Shown in pieces: positions 12,573 through 21,448 of a DNA stretch of 36,333 nt. The first letter of the stretch is position 1; each line of letters opens with the position of its first letter. A model generated the notes under the pieces. That model was given only the letters and a program-made list of their open reading frames with translations, was not told where the DNA came from and ran no database searches. The stretch comes from a virus. Made by a program: the position numbers and the translations under genes. The stretch is from the IMG/VR virus record IMGVR_UViG_3300020191_000034, positions 1 to 36,333 of that record; one strand, 5' to 3'.

Positions 12573-13649
12573 ATGGCTGCAGGTACAAAAATTTCCGCAA
12601 CCACCTCCGGTCTTTCTGGACAGTTTACCAACGGCAATTTCTCGCCGATCATTTTCAGCAAGAAAGCGCAGGTAGCGTTCCGTAAGACCTCAATTGTCGA
12701 AGACATCACTAACAATGATTACTTCGGTGAAATCGCCAACATCGGCGACTCAGTTCGGATCATCAAAGAGCCGGACATCACTGTAAACGCGTACACTCGT
12801 GGTACGGACATCTCTCAGCAAGCTCTGACTGATGCCGATTTCACGATGATCATCGACATGGCGAACTACTTCTCGTTCAAGCTTGATGATCTGGAAGATG
12901 CCATCACCCATGTAAACTTCATGGAACTGGCAACTGATCGTGCGGCTTACAAAATCCGCGACAGCTACGACGCAGACGTACTCCAGTACCTCTGTGGTTA
13001 CTCTGCCGTGGGTACTCGTAACACCACTGTTAAAGGCACTAAAGCCGACTCTAACGCGGGTTCAGACGAACTTCTTGCAGCTAACAAGCTGGACATCACC
13101 GACTTCGGTGGTTCAGACCTTGGCGTTGCTGGTGAAGTAACTGCTGTTCCGCTCGTAACTGGCGGTGGTACTTCTGGTAAGACAGATCCCCTCGAAGCAC
13201 TCAACCGCATGAAGCGCGTCATGGATCAGGGCGATGTCCCTGCTGAAGGTCGCTGGATGGTGGTTGACCCAATCTTTGTCGAGAAGCTGATGGACTCCGG
13301 TTCTAAGCTGATCAACAACGATTTCGCTGGTGGTCAAGATGCTGGTGACGCAATGCGTAATGGTCGTATGGCCGGTACGCTCCGCGGCTTCCGCATGTAC
13401 GTTTCAAATAACCTGCCAACAGTTGGTACAGGTCCGGGTACGGTTCTGGCAACTGGTTCGGAGACGAACTTTGGTGTGGTTGTTGCTGGTCATGACGCTT
13501 CTGTGGCAACTGCCCAGAAGATCAACAAGACCGAAACATACCGTGACCCAGACTCGTTCTCAGACATCGTTCGCGGCCTACACATGTATGGTGCGAAGAT
13601 TCTGCGTCCAGAAGCTCTGGTTACGCTTAACTACAACTTGGGCGAGTAA
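12573..13649 (+). CDS. Major capsid protein (358 aa)
   Basis: The start is the ATG at 12573 behind a clear SD (GGAG, 8 nt spacing); the frame is open further upstream to an ATG at 12507, which has no SD. The sequence is of HK97-fold type: an N-terminal arm (SGQFTNGNFSPIIFSKKAQV; FRKTSIVEDITNNDYFGEI), the E-loop and P-domain region (YTRGTDISQQALTDADFTMI), a helical spine (TDRAAYKIRDSYDADVLQYL), and the A-domain end (GRWMVVDPIFVEKLMDSGSK; GFRMYVSNNLP; SDIVRGLHMYGAKILRPEAL). There is no separate decoration gene next to it. It has its own promoter and 3' hairpin. Confidence 0.94.
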   Translation: MAAGTKISATTSGLSGQFTNGNFSPIIFSKKAQVAFRKTSIVEDITNNDYFGEIANIGDSVRIIKEPDITVNAYTRGTDISQQALTDADFTMIIDMANYFSFKLDDLEDAITHVNFMELATDRAAYKIRDSYDADVLQYLCGYSAVGTRNTTVKGTKADSNAGSDELLAANKLDITDFGGSDLGVAGEVTAVPLVTGGGTSGKTDPLEALNRMKRVMDQGDVPAEGRWMVVDPIFVEKLMDSGSKLINNDFAGGQDAGDAMRNGRMAGTLRGFRMYVSNNLPTVGTGPGTVLATGSETNFGVVVAGHDASVATAQKINKTETYRDPDSFSDIVRGLHMYGAKILRPEALVTLNYNLGE

Positions 13650-13658
13650 TCGTTCTAC

Positions 13659-13690
13659 GGGAGGGGCAGTTCACGCTGCCTCTCCCATTT
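13659..13690 (+). terminator. Hairpin after the capsid gene, likely partial terminator
   Basis: GGGAGGGGCAG (13659-13669) pairs with CTGCCTCTCCC (13676-13686) over 11 positions (one G-U in RNA) around a 6-nt loop, followed by ATTTCTG. The short T-run suggests incomplete termination, with some readthrough into the connector gene whose start is 18 nt after the stem. Confidence 0.65.
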
Positions 13691-13703
13691 CTGTAGGTGC
13701 GTG

Positions 13704-14414
13704 ATGGCTACATTTCTTGACATGACTAACGAGGTGCTTCGTCGTATTAACGAAGTGCCTATTGCTGAATCTGACTTCAGCACCACGCGCAATATTCAAG
13801 GTCTTGCGAAAGACGCTGTAAATAATTCAATTAGACACATTCTTCAGTCTGCGCAGCAGTGGCCTTTTACTGTCACTGTTTATGAACAAGTTCTTGTTGC
13901 AGGCACACGGGAGTATAACTTCCCGGCTGATCTTTCAGTGATCGATTATGAAAGCTTTTATACGCAGCCCAGCACGTCACTTAATACCAGTGGTGGTGCG
14001 TTGGGTCAGATGGATCACGATCAGTATCAAAGATATTACCGCGCTGCTGATGATCAGAGGCAGTCTGGCGAGTATGCAGAACCGACTCACGTTTATAAGA
14101 CGCAGCAGAATAAGTTCGGTCTGACGCCCACGCCCGATAAGGCGTACACCGTCGAATATAAATACTGGTCATTCCCCGCTGATCTCAGCAATGCAACTGA
14201 CACACCCGTTATTCCCGACAGGTTCAAGCATATCATCATCGAGGGTGCGATGGTGTTCTTGATGCGCTTCCGTTCCAACGAACAAGCCGCAGCCATGCAC
14301 GAGAAGAAGTTTGAAGATGGCATCAATATGATGCGCCGACTTCTTCAGCAGCCCGTATCACAGGTCACTTCGACTGTTGTGAACAAGAACACTAGCTACA
14401 TCGTCAATGTGTAA
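13704..14414 (+). CDS. Head-to-tail connector / tail adaptor protein (236 aa)
   Basis: The ATG at 13704 is chosen over the adjacent GTG at 13701; AGGTG precedes it. The content is typical of the adaptor (gp4/gp11-like) that follows the capsid gene in podophages: FLDMTNEVLRRINEVPIAES, VNNSIRHILQSAQQWPFTV, then ADLSVIDYESFY, and a late helix HIIIEGAMVFLMRFRSNEQA ending in TSYIVNV. The family docks on the portal and links it to the tail tube. It ends with an overlap of the next start (TAATG). Confidence 0.82.
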   Translation: MATFLDMTNEVLRRINEVPIAESDFSTTRNIQGLAKDAVNNSIRHILQSAQQWPFTVTVYEQVLVAGTREYNFPADLSVIDYESFYTQPSTSLNTSGGALGQMDHDQYQRYYRAADDQRQSGEYAEPTHVYKTQQNKFGLTPTPDKAYTVEYKYWSFPADLSNATDTPVIPDRFKHIIIEGAMVFLMRFRSNEQAAAMHEKKFEDGINMMRRLLQQPVSQVTSTVVNKNTSYIVNV

Positions 14415-15958
14415 TGCCAGATCAGCTTCAGACATTCAAAGTATCTTGCAGAGGCGGTCTAGACACTAACCGTGATGTGCTCGCACAAGCAGAGCAAGCA
14501 CCAGGAAGTGCAGTTCGCCTAATCAATTACGAGCCAGCGCTTGTTGGTGGTTATCAGCGTATCAATGGTTTTACCCACAATTACGGTACGCTTACAGGCA
14601 CAGGCAATGTTCTTGGCCTAGTTGTAATGGACGGGATAGGAATTGTTGGTGCTAGACGGCCTTCTAGCGGCGGCAACTTTCTATATAAATGGAACGGTTC
14701 ATCGTGGGACACGATCAATACAGTCGCTAGACCAATTACATCGGCTGTTAAGAAGGTTCGCTTTACCAAATACCGCTGGACTGGGCCTACCCTTGTAGGG
14801 TGCGACGGCGAAGACTTCGCATTTAAGTATCATATTAATAGTGGCGGCACGGCTAGTTACGCAGAGATCAGTACATCCCCTGCTCCAGCCAAGCCCAAGT
14901 TTGCCGCCGCATTTAAAAATAGACTGTTCTTAGCAGGCAATAGTGGCGAGGAGTCGCTGCTTTATTACTCTGCATCTAACGATGATACAGATTTTACGAC
15001 AGCCAGCGGTGGTGGGGCTATTAACGTAGGCTTTGAAATCAATGCCATTAAGCCATTTCGTGACGCTCTCTACATTTTCGGTCGGACAAATATCAAGAAA
15101 CTGACTGGGTCTACGACCAGTAACTTTGTTGTTCAGCCTGTAACCGAAGACATTGGTTGTGTAGCTGGCGATAGTGTTATCGAGATTGCAGGCGATCTTC
15201 TCTTTCTTGGACCAGACGGTATTCGCCCCATTGCAGGTACAGACAAGATTGGTGACGTCCAGCTTGAGACAATCTCTAAGCGTATTCAGAACCTAGTCAA
15301 AGGCAACATCGAAAACTTTGATCTAGAAAACTTCACTTCAGTAGTGATCAGAGGCAAGTCCCAGTTTCGTTACTTTTTTGATGAAGATTCTGAATCAGGA
15401 ATTATCGGTGGTCTGAGAGAGCAGCCGCAAGGCGGTATTAGTATGGAGTTCTCAACGCTGTTGGGAGTTCCTGTTACAGCGGCAGATAGCGGGTACATCG
15501 GTAAAGTCGAGACGATTGTACACGGCGATGAAAACGGAAAAGTATACGATCATGATTTAGGAAACACCCAAGATGGCACAAATATCGTGTCGGTGTTTCA
15601 GACCCCATTTATCGATTTTGGGGATACAGAGTTGCGGAAGAACCTTCACGTAGTCGCGGTTTTTCTGGATACGGTAGCAGCCACAGACATTACGTTCTCC
15701 CTGCTCTACGACTACGAAGACACAAACACGTTCAACCCCGCCAACTTTAATATTGTTGATCCGGGTACAGCCGCGACTTTCAACGAAAGTTTGTTCGACA
15801 GTACGGCTGAATATGACGGAACGCCCTCACCAGTTATCCGAAAGTACGTTTCAGGTTCAGGTCGATCTGTATCCCTTAGATTTGTGACGACTGAAGATCA
15901 GGCTGCACACGCTATTCAAGGGTTCGTGATTACTTTCGGTGTAGGAGATAAGAGGTAA
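14414..15958 (+). CDS. Tail tubular / nozzle protein (514 aa)
   Basis: It is translationally coupled to the adaptor gene. The content is beta-rich: RLINYEPALVGGYQRINGF, then repeated blades such as VLGLVVMDGIGIVGAR, AAFKNRLFLAGNSGEES, IKPFRDALYIFGRTNIKKLT and VTEDIGCVAGDSVIEIAGDL with LLFLGPDGIRP. This beta-propeller-like pattern is that of the podovirus nozzle (P22 gp10 / T7 gp12-like) proteins. The C-terminal 120 residues form a separate beta domain. It ends in a TAATG overlap with the long fibre gene. Confidence 0.78.
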   Translation: MPDQLQTFKVSCRGGLDTNRDVLAQAEQAPGSAVRLINYEPALVGGYQRINGFTHNYGTLTGTGNVLGLVVMDGIGIVGARRPSSGGNFLYKWNGSSWDTINTVARPITSAVKKVRFTKYRWTGPTLVGCDGEDFAFKYHINSGGTASYAEISTSPAPAKPKFAAAFKNRLFLAGNSGEESLLYYSASNDDTDFTTASGGGAINVGFEINAIKPFRDALYIFGRTNIKKLTGSTTSNFVVQPVTEDIGCVAGDSVIEIAGDLLFLGPDGIRPIAGTDKIGDVQLETISKRIQNLVKGNIENFDLENFTSVVIRGKSQFRYFFDEDSESGIIGGLREQPQGGISMEFSTLLGVPVTAADSGYIGKVETIVHGDENGKVYDHDLGNTQDGTNIVSVFQTPFIDFGDTELRKNLHVVAVFLDTVAATDITFSLLYDYEDTNTFNPANFNIVDPGTAATFNESLFDSTAEYDGTPSPVIRKYVSGSGRSVSLRFVTTEDQAAHAIQGFVITFGVGDKR

Positions 15959-18900
15959 TGGCAGGTTACACCAGACAAAGTTCAGCAGATATTACGGCTG
16001 GCGCAACCGTCAGGGCAGCGCCTATCAATTCTGAGTTGAACCAAGTCGTAGATGCATTCAGCAATACTACTGGACACAAGCACGATGGATCTACCGCTGA
16101 AGGTCCGGTCATCGGTTTGATAGGTGATGCGGGAGAAACTGCACCTAACAATAAGGTTGTTATAGACACAACCAACAACGAGATTGAATTCTACGTTGAG
16201 GTAAGCAGCAATCCAGTTGAACAGGTAATCATCAAAGATGGTGTTATCGAACCTACTACAGACGATGACATCGATCTGGGTTCTACCACTAAGCAATTCA
16301 AAGACCTTCATCTAGATGGCACTGCTAATATTGATAGTCTGGTTGCAGATACAGCAGACATCAACGGTGGCACAATCGATGGTGTGACTATAGGCGGCTC
16401 ATCTGCCGGTGCTGTAACAGCCAGCAGCCTTGTAGCAACTACTGCCGACATCAATGCAGGTACGATTGACGGCACAGACATCGGCGGCAGTTCACGCGCT
16501 GGTGCAGACTTTACGAATCTTACAGCCAATGGAACAATCAGTTTTAGTGGCGGCACTGTCAGTAATCTTGGCACTGTTACCACTGCTGACATTAATGGTG
16601 GGACTATTGATGGCGTAACCATCGGTACGAATTCTGCTGTTACTGATCTGCGCGTCGACAATCTGAAGCTTGACGCAAATACAATCTCCGCAACAAATAC
16701 AGACGGAAGCATTACAATAACGCCAGCCGGTACAGGCTCGGTGGTAATTGGTGCTGCCGATATCAATGGTGGCGCTATCGATGGGACAGCTATCGGTGCA
16801 GCTTCCGCTTCTACTGGTGCATTTACTACGCTGACAACATCCGGTCAGGCCACTCTTACTTCGGCTGACATCAACGGTGGTACAGCCGATAATATGGTTA
16901 TTGGTGGTTCTACTCGTGCGGCAGGTAGCTTTACTACCCTGAGTGCAAATGCGGGTATTACAGGCGACTTAACAGGTAATGTGACTGGCAATCTGACAGG
17001 CAACATTACAGGTGATATTACCGGCGATGTGACAGGTGATCTTACGGGTAATGTTACTGCTTCGTCAGGAACTACCACGCTAAACAACCTGACCGTAAAC
17101 GGAACTGCCAACTTTACAGCTACCGCTCTGACCAACGTAGTAGATCCAACAAATGCGCAGGACGCAGCAACCAAGAACTACGTGGATACAGAGCTAGCTA
17201 GCCTCGTAGATTCAGCACCTGGCGCACTCGATACACTCAACGAACTTGCTGCCGCGATTGGCGACGACGCTAACTTCAGCACTACGATCACCAACAGCAT
17301 AGCCACCAAACTGCCACTAGCCGGTGGTACGATGACTGGTGCTATTGCGATGGGCAGCAGCAAGATCACAGGTCTTGGAACACCTACTGCTGGCACAGAT
17401 GCTTCTACCAAGGCATATGCAGACACTATGCTGCCACTTGCTGGTGGCACTATGACCGGCGGCATAGTGATGGGAAGCAACACCATCACTGGTCTTCCTA
17501 CGCCCAGCGCTTCAAGCGAAGTAGCAACTAAAGGTTACGTTGATACAACCAACGCAAGTAATACGGCGGCGGCTTCATCAGCTACCGCTGCGGCAACTAG
17601 CGAAACCAACGCTGCAACAAGCGCTACAAATGCGGCGACTTCTGAAACAAATGCTGCATCAAGCGCCACTTCTGCTGCCGCTGCATACGACCTATTCGAT
17701 GATCGTTTCCTTGGGGCAAAGAGTTCAGCTCCGACAGTCGATAATGACGGTGATGCTCTCGTAATTGGCAGTCTCTACTTTGATTCGACCACAGACACTA
17801 TGAAGGTCTACGGATCGGGCGGCTGGGTTGCTGCTGGATCAACAGTCAACGGGACATCCCAACGACAGACATACGCTGTCGGGACAAACGAAGGTACGTA
17901 CACAGGCTCAACCACCGTATTCCCGATTGCTTACGATGCAGGATTTATTGATGTCTATCACAACGGTATTAAACTCAACCCAGACAGCGACTTCACAGCT
18001 ACCAATGGTACAAGCGTCACTCTCGCGACCGCCGCAGCAAGTGGCGATATCGTGGACATGGTTGCCTATGGTACATTTCAACTTGCCAGCTTCAGTGTCG
18101 GTGACGCTAACAACGTCGATCTAACAGGGCATCTGACAGGTCATGTACTGACCTATAACGGTACAAACTATGTCCCGTCAGATCAGGGACGGACTGTACA
18201 TCTTGGTGGTGACGGTTCTAGTGACGGTGTGAGCGTCTCTGACGGTGCTATCTCGATGCGGACGGGTACAGGTAGCCCCGCATACATCGATATGTATTGC
18301 GAGGTAAGCAACGCCCACAAAGTTACAATCAAAGCCCCTGCCCATGCCGACTACTCTGGTAATGTAAACTTTACTCTGCCCGGATCAAACGGAACAAACG
18401 GTCAGTTCTTACAGACTGACGGTTCAGGCAATCTTACTTATGCAACGGTGGCGCAGCCATCTAATGCCACTACAGGTTCTGCTGGCCTGATGTCTGCTGC
18501 AGACAAAACAAAGATGGACGGCATCGAGGCTTCTGCCACTGCTGATCAGACAGCAGCCGAAATCAGGACGCTGGTCGAGAGTGCATCGGACAGCAATGTC
18601 TTCACTGACGCCGACCACACCAAACTGAACGCTATCGAGGCATCAGCAGATGTGACTGACACTGCAAACGTGACAGCCGCTGGTGCGCTGATGGACAGTG
18701 AGGTGACTAACCTTGCGCAAGTCAAAGCGTTTGATTCGTCAGACTATGCTACGGCTGCACAAGGTTCAACAGCCGACAGTGCTATGCAGAACCTTACGGA
18801 CGATAGCAGTCCGCAGCTTGCTGCCAACCTTGACACTAACGGCAACGCCATACTTTTCGGATCTTCAAAGTGGAGCATCGAACTCGACACTGGCGATAAC

Positions 18901-18999
18901 GACCTGCTGTTTAAATACAACGGCACGACGGTCTTCAAACTGGCATCGAATGGTGCAGTTACTAGCGCAAACAACGTCACAGCTTTCGGGTCACCATAA
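15958..18999 (+). CDS. Long repetitive tail fibre (1013 aa)
   Basis: The N-terminal 110 residues resemble the fibre domain that attaches to the tail (TAGATVRAAPINSELNQVVD; TGHKHDG). A shaft follows with repeats of A-DINGGTIDG-V/T-IGGSS (from about residue 133), eight (I/L/V)TG(D/N) tetrapeptides (about 334-365) and two LPLAGGTMTG units (about 452 and 492). An Ala/Thr/Asn trimeric coiled-coil-like tract lies at about 530-575. Later parts include DADHTKLNAIEASADVTD repeats and the end SSKWSIELDTGDNDLLFKYN. The same ending occurs in the fibre at 20564-21448. It is probably a trimeric stalk that carries the adhesin encoded next. Confidence 0.88.
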   Translation: MAGYTRQSSADITAGATVRAAPINSELNQVVDAFSNTTGHKHDGSTAEGPVIGLIGDAGETAPNNKVVIDTTNNEIEFYVEVSSNPVEQVIIKDGVIEPTTDDDIDLGSTTKQFKDLHLDGTANIDSLVADTADINGGTIDGVTIGGSSAGAVTASSLVATTADINAGTIDGTDIGGSSRAGADFTNLTANGTISFSGGTVSNLGTVTTADINGGTIDGVTIGTNSAVTDLRVDNLKLDANTISATNTDGSITITPAGTGSVVIGAADINGGAIDGTAIGAASASTGAFTTLTTSGQATLTSADINGGTADNMVIGGSTRAAGSFTTLSANAGITGDLTGNVTGNLTGNITGDITGDVTGDLTGNVTASSGTTTLNNLTVNGTANFTATALTNVVDPTNAQDAATKNYVDTELASLVDSAPGALDTLNELAAAIGDDANFSTTITNSIATKLPLAGGTMTGAIAMGSSKITGLGTPTAGTDASTKAYADTMLPLAGGTMTGGIVMGSNTITGLPTPSASSEVATKGYVDTTNASNTAAASSATAAATSETNAATSATNAATSETNAASSATSAAAAYDLFDDRFLGAKSSAPTVDNDGDALVIGSLYFDSTTDTMKVYGSGGWVAAGSTVNGTSQRQTYAVGTNEGTYTGSTTVFPIAYDAGFIDVYHNGIKLNPDSDFTATNGTSVTLATAAASGDIVDMVAYGTFQLASFSVGDANNVDLTGHLTGHVLTYNGTNYVPSDQGRTVHLGGDGSSDGVSVSDGAISMRTGTGSPAYIDMYCEVSNAHKVTIKAPAHADYSGNVNFTLPGSNGTNGQFLQTDGSGNLTYATVAQPSNATTGSAGLMSAADKTKMDGIEASATADQTAAEIRTLVESASDSNVFTDADHTKLNAIEASADVTDTANVTAAGALMDSEVTNLAQVKAFDSSDYATAAQGSTADSAMQNLTDDSSPQLAANLDTNGNAILFGSSKWSIELDTGDNDLLFKYNGTTVFKLASNGAVTSANNVTAFGSP
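16957..17052 (+). repeat. Eight tandem 12-bp repeats encoding (I/L/V)TG(D/N)
   Basis: Eight adjacent 12-nt units encode ITGD, LTGN, VTGN, LTGN, ITGD, ITGD, VTGD and LTGN. Third positions vary between units, so it is a maintained protein repeat, not a recent slippage product. It lies in the fibre shaft. Confidence 0.85.
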
Positions 19000-20195
19000 T
19001 GGCAATTGCAGCATCAGGCGCAGTAAGTCTTGCCGACTTTCGGACTGAATTTGTAGGTGGCTCATCTGCAATTTCAATCGGCGACCTGTATCGTGGTGGC
19101 AGCCACATACGCGCTAAAGCTGGCAACAACACCGCCACCAACCTCGCAGCATCAGTACCAACCAGCGGCGCAATCGACTTCGACGACTTCTACTCGCAAG
19201 CCAAAGGCTTTCGTAAGACGTACAGCAGCGGTGCAACCAACCAAGACGCATCGGCTGTCTTTGGCTCGGATTACGGTGTCGACTATCCCAAAGAAATCGT
19301 CATCAACAGCGGTGTCGAACTCGGTGCAACCAGTACATCACAAGAAGCACTCCAGATCGACAGTGGTCTATCCGGTGGTCTGACCATTACCAACAACGGC
19401 ACACTTTCTGGTGCTGGCGGTTCAGCGAATGGCGGCACGGGTGGTGATGCTTTCGAAGCGAATGTGTCCTGCACTTTAATCAACAACGGCACGATTAGAG
19501 CCGGTGGTGGCGGGGGAGGTGCTGGCGGCAGCGGTGGCACTGGTGGCACGGGCGGTCAAGGCACTTACTCCACCAGTGGCTGGAGTTCGTGGAGTTCATA
19601 TCAATACACTGGCGGTGGTGCTAGTGATCGAAGTGTTCAGCAGTACACAAATCGGGCGTGGTACTGGGATGGTTATCTAGCCAACACTTCAACTGGTACT
19701 ACTTCAATTACTAATGGCGGGAATGAGTATCAGATCGGTACAGTGCAAGCAGTAATACCAGCTTATCCCATCTACCTTTACTCAATTCGTCGCAGAACAC
19801 CCGTCAGTAATACTTATTACACAAACGGTGGCTCAGGCGGTTCGGGCGGCTCTGGTGGAAATGGCGGTGTAGGCCAAGGATACGGACAATCTGCTGCATC
19901 AGGAAGCGGTGGTTCATCTGGCTCTGGCGGTTCTGGTGGTGGCACAAACGCCGGGTCAGGCGGCACTGGCGGCTCTGGAGGAACAGGCGGATCTGGCGGC
20001 GGCTATGGTGCGTCCGGTTCAACGGGCAACACAGGCTCTACAGGCAACACAGGCGGTAACGGCAACCACAGTAACGGTTCAGGTGGCTCTGGTGGCTCTG
20101 GCGGTTCGGGCGGTGGTTCTGCTGGTAATTATATTCGTGGCTTTTCTAATGTCACTCTTACGCAAAACGGTACTGTGCAGGGAGGCACAGCATAA
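18999..20195 (+). CDS. Glycine-rich tail fibre adhesin A (398 aa)
   Basis: This is the likely receptor-binding tip. Residues 1-70 are an attachment domain (SLADFRTEFVGGSS; YRGGSHIRAKAGNN). Residues 70-170 are conserved with the second copy (GFRKTYSSGATNQDASAVFG; SGVELGATSTSQEALQIDSG). Residues about 189-275 are a Tyr/Trp/Ser/Thr-rich section unlike the paralogue. Residues about 277-375 are Gly/Ser/Thr/Asn triplets, consistent with a polyglycine-II bundle as known for the T4-like S16 gp38 adhesin. The end is NVTLTQNGTVQGGTA. The variable section is the candidate host-range loop. Confidence 0.83.
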   Translation: MAIAASGAVSLADFRTEFVGGSSAISIGDLYRGGSHIRAKAGNNTATNLAASVPTSGAIDFDDFYSQAKGFRKTYSSGATNQDASAVFGSDYGVDYPKEIVINSGVELGATSTSQEALQIDSGLSGGLTITNNGTLSGAGGSANGGTGGDAFEANVSCTLINNGTIRAGGGGGGAGGSGGTGGTGGQGTYSTSGWSSWSSYQYTGGGASDRSVQQYTNRAWYWDGYLANTSTGTTSITNGGNEYQIGTVQAVIPAYPIYLYSIRRRTPVSNTYYTNGGSGGSGGSGGNGGVGQGYGQSAASGSGGSSGSGGSGGGTNAGSGGTGGSGGTGGSGGGYGASGSTGNTGSTGNTGGNGNHSNGSGGSGGSGGSGGGSAGNYIRGFSNVTLTQNGTVQGGTA

Positions 20196-20560
20196 TGGAA
20201 TATAGTATCCCAGAAATTAATAATGGCTTGGCTAAGGTCGTATTTCCAGATGATACATGGACGTACATCCCTTTGACCGCAGACATGACGGAAGCGGACC
20301 TCGATGACATGGTTCATCGTATGACGCCCCCGCACCTTCTTAGTGGAACAGCACCATCTTTCTTATCTGCCGGTGCAACGAGAACGGCTGCAGAGAAACC
20401 AGCAGAAGAATATGTCGATCCACGTCCTGAGTATTTGCAGAAGCGGGAAGAAGCCTACGGATCGGTTGCGACACAGATCGAATTTATAACAGAGAACGGA
20501 CTTGATGCTTGGGTGGCAAAGGTCGCTCAGATTAAGACCGACAATCCCAAGCCGGAGTAA
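20195..20560 (+). CDS. Small tail-fibre-associated protein (121 aa)
   Basis: The ATG overlaps the adhesin stop (TAATG). The N-terminal half is beta-like (EYSIPEINNGLAKVVFPDD; TWTYIPLTADMTEADLDDMV), and residues about 70-121 are helical (RPEYLQKREEAYGSVATQIE; WVAKVAQIKTDNPKPE). The ending resembles the Y-xx-x-R-xx-Y-xxxxxQ...W-xxI...P pattern of small proteins beside phage fibre genes that may act as fibre assembly factors. It lies only between adhesin A and the second fibre and has no second copy. Confidence 0.65.
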   Translation: MEYSIPEINNGLAKVVFPDDTWTYIPLTADMTEADLDDMVHRMTPPHLLSGTAPSFLSAGATRTAAEKPAEEYVDPRPEYLQKREEAYGSVATQIEFITENGLDAWVAKVAQIKTDNPKPE

Positions 20561-20563
20561 GCC

Positions 20564-21448
20564 ATGACACGCACTCGCAATATGTCAGACCTGTTGGATA
20601 GCAGCGGCGACGTTAAGTCGGGTGCGCTTGACAACGTACCTGCTTCAGACAATGCATCGGCTCTTACATCAGGCACACTGCCTGACGGAAGATTTCCGGC
20701 TACATTGCCAGCCGCATCAGGCGCAAACCTTACAGCATTGAATGCAACCAACGTAGCGTCCGGAACTCTGGCTGCAGCACGTCTGCCTGCAGAGATTGTC
20801 TCTAGCGACAGCACACCGCAGCTTGGTGGCGATCTTGATGTCAACGGCAACAGCGTTGTTTCTGCATCTGATGGAAACATTGCTATCACGCCAAACGGCA
20901 CAGGCTCTGTTGTAATCGACGGACTGTCACATCCACAAGCAGACGGAAGTGCCGGTCAGTTCATGAAGACAGACGGCAGCGGTCAACTTAGCTTCGCGAC
21001 AGTAGACCTTACTGCAATCAACATACTTACGGATACAAGCCCTCAGCTAGGTGGGAACTTAGATGTCAATGGAAATAGTATTGTTTCTGCTTCCAATGGT
21101 AATATTGCTATCACTCCAAATGGCTCTGGCTCTGTTGTTATTGATGGGTTGAGCCATCCCCAAGCTGATGGTTCTGCGGGCCAGTTCATGAAGACAGACG
21201 GCAGCGGTCAACTCAGCTTTGCTACTGTCGATCTCACAGCGATTAACATAGTCACCGATACAACACCGCAACTTGGCGGAACACTCGATACAAATGGTCA
21301 GGCAATCCAGTTTGGTTCGAGCAAGTGGACTATCGAGCTTTCAGGAAACAATCTTCTTTTCAAGTACAACGGCACAGCCAAGATCAAGTTCGCGGATGAT
21401 GGCGAGATCGTGACTGTGGACGACGTAACAGCATTCGGAGCAATCTAA
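20564..21448 (+). CDS. Short tail fibre, second module (294 aa)
   Basis: The SD GGAG lies 7 nt before the ATG. The N-terminus (MSDLLDSSGDVKSGALDNVP) continues with the shaft motif SGTLPDGRFPATLPAASG. Two about 71-residue repeats follow at about 85-220 (PQLGG-x-LDVNGNS; GNIAITPNG-GSVVIDGLSHP; GSAGQFMKTDGSGQLSFATV). A third partial unit ends SSKWTIELSGNNLLFKYNGT and TVDDVTAFG, matching the end of the 1013-aa fibre. It probably holds adhesin B, encoded next. The two repeats share a 32-nt identical stretch (20957-20988 and 21182-21213) although flanking codons differ. Confidence 0.82.
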   Translation: MTRTRNMSDLLDSSGDVKSGALDNVPASDNASALTSGTLPDGRFPATLPAASGANLTALNATNVASGTLAAARLPAEIVSSDSTPQLGGDLDVNGNSVVSASDGNIAITPNGTGSVVIDGLSHPQADGSAGQFMKTDGSGQLSFATVDLTAINILTDTSPQLGGNLDVNGNSIVSASNGNIAITPNGSGSVVIDGLSHPQADGSAGQFMKTDGSGQLSFATVDLTAINIVTDTTPQLGGTLDTNGQAIQFGSSKWTIELSGNNLLFKYNGTAKIKFADDGEIVTVDDVTAFGAI

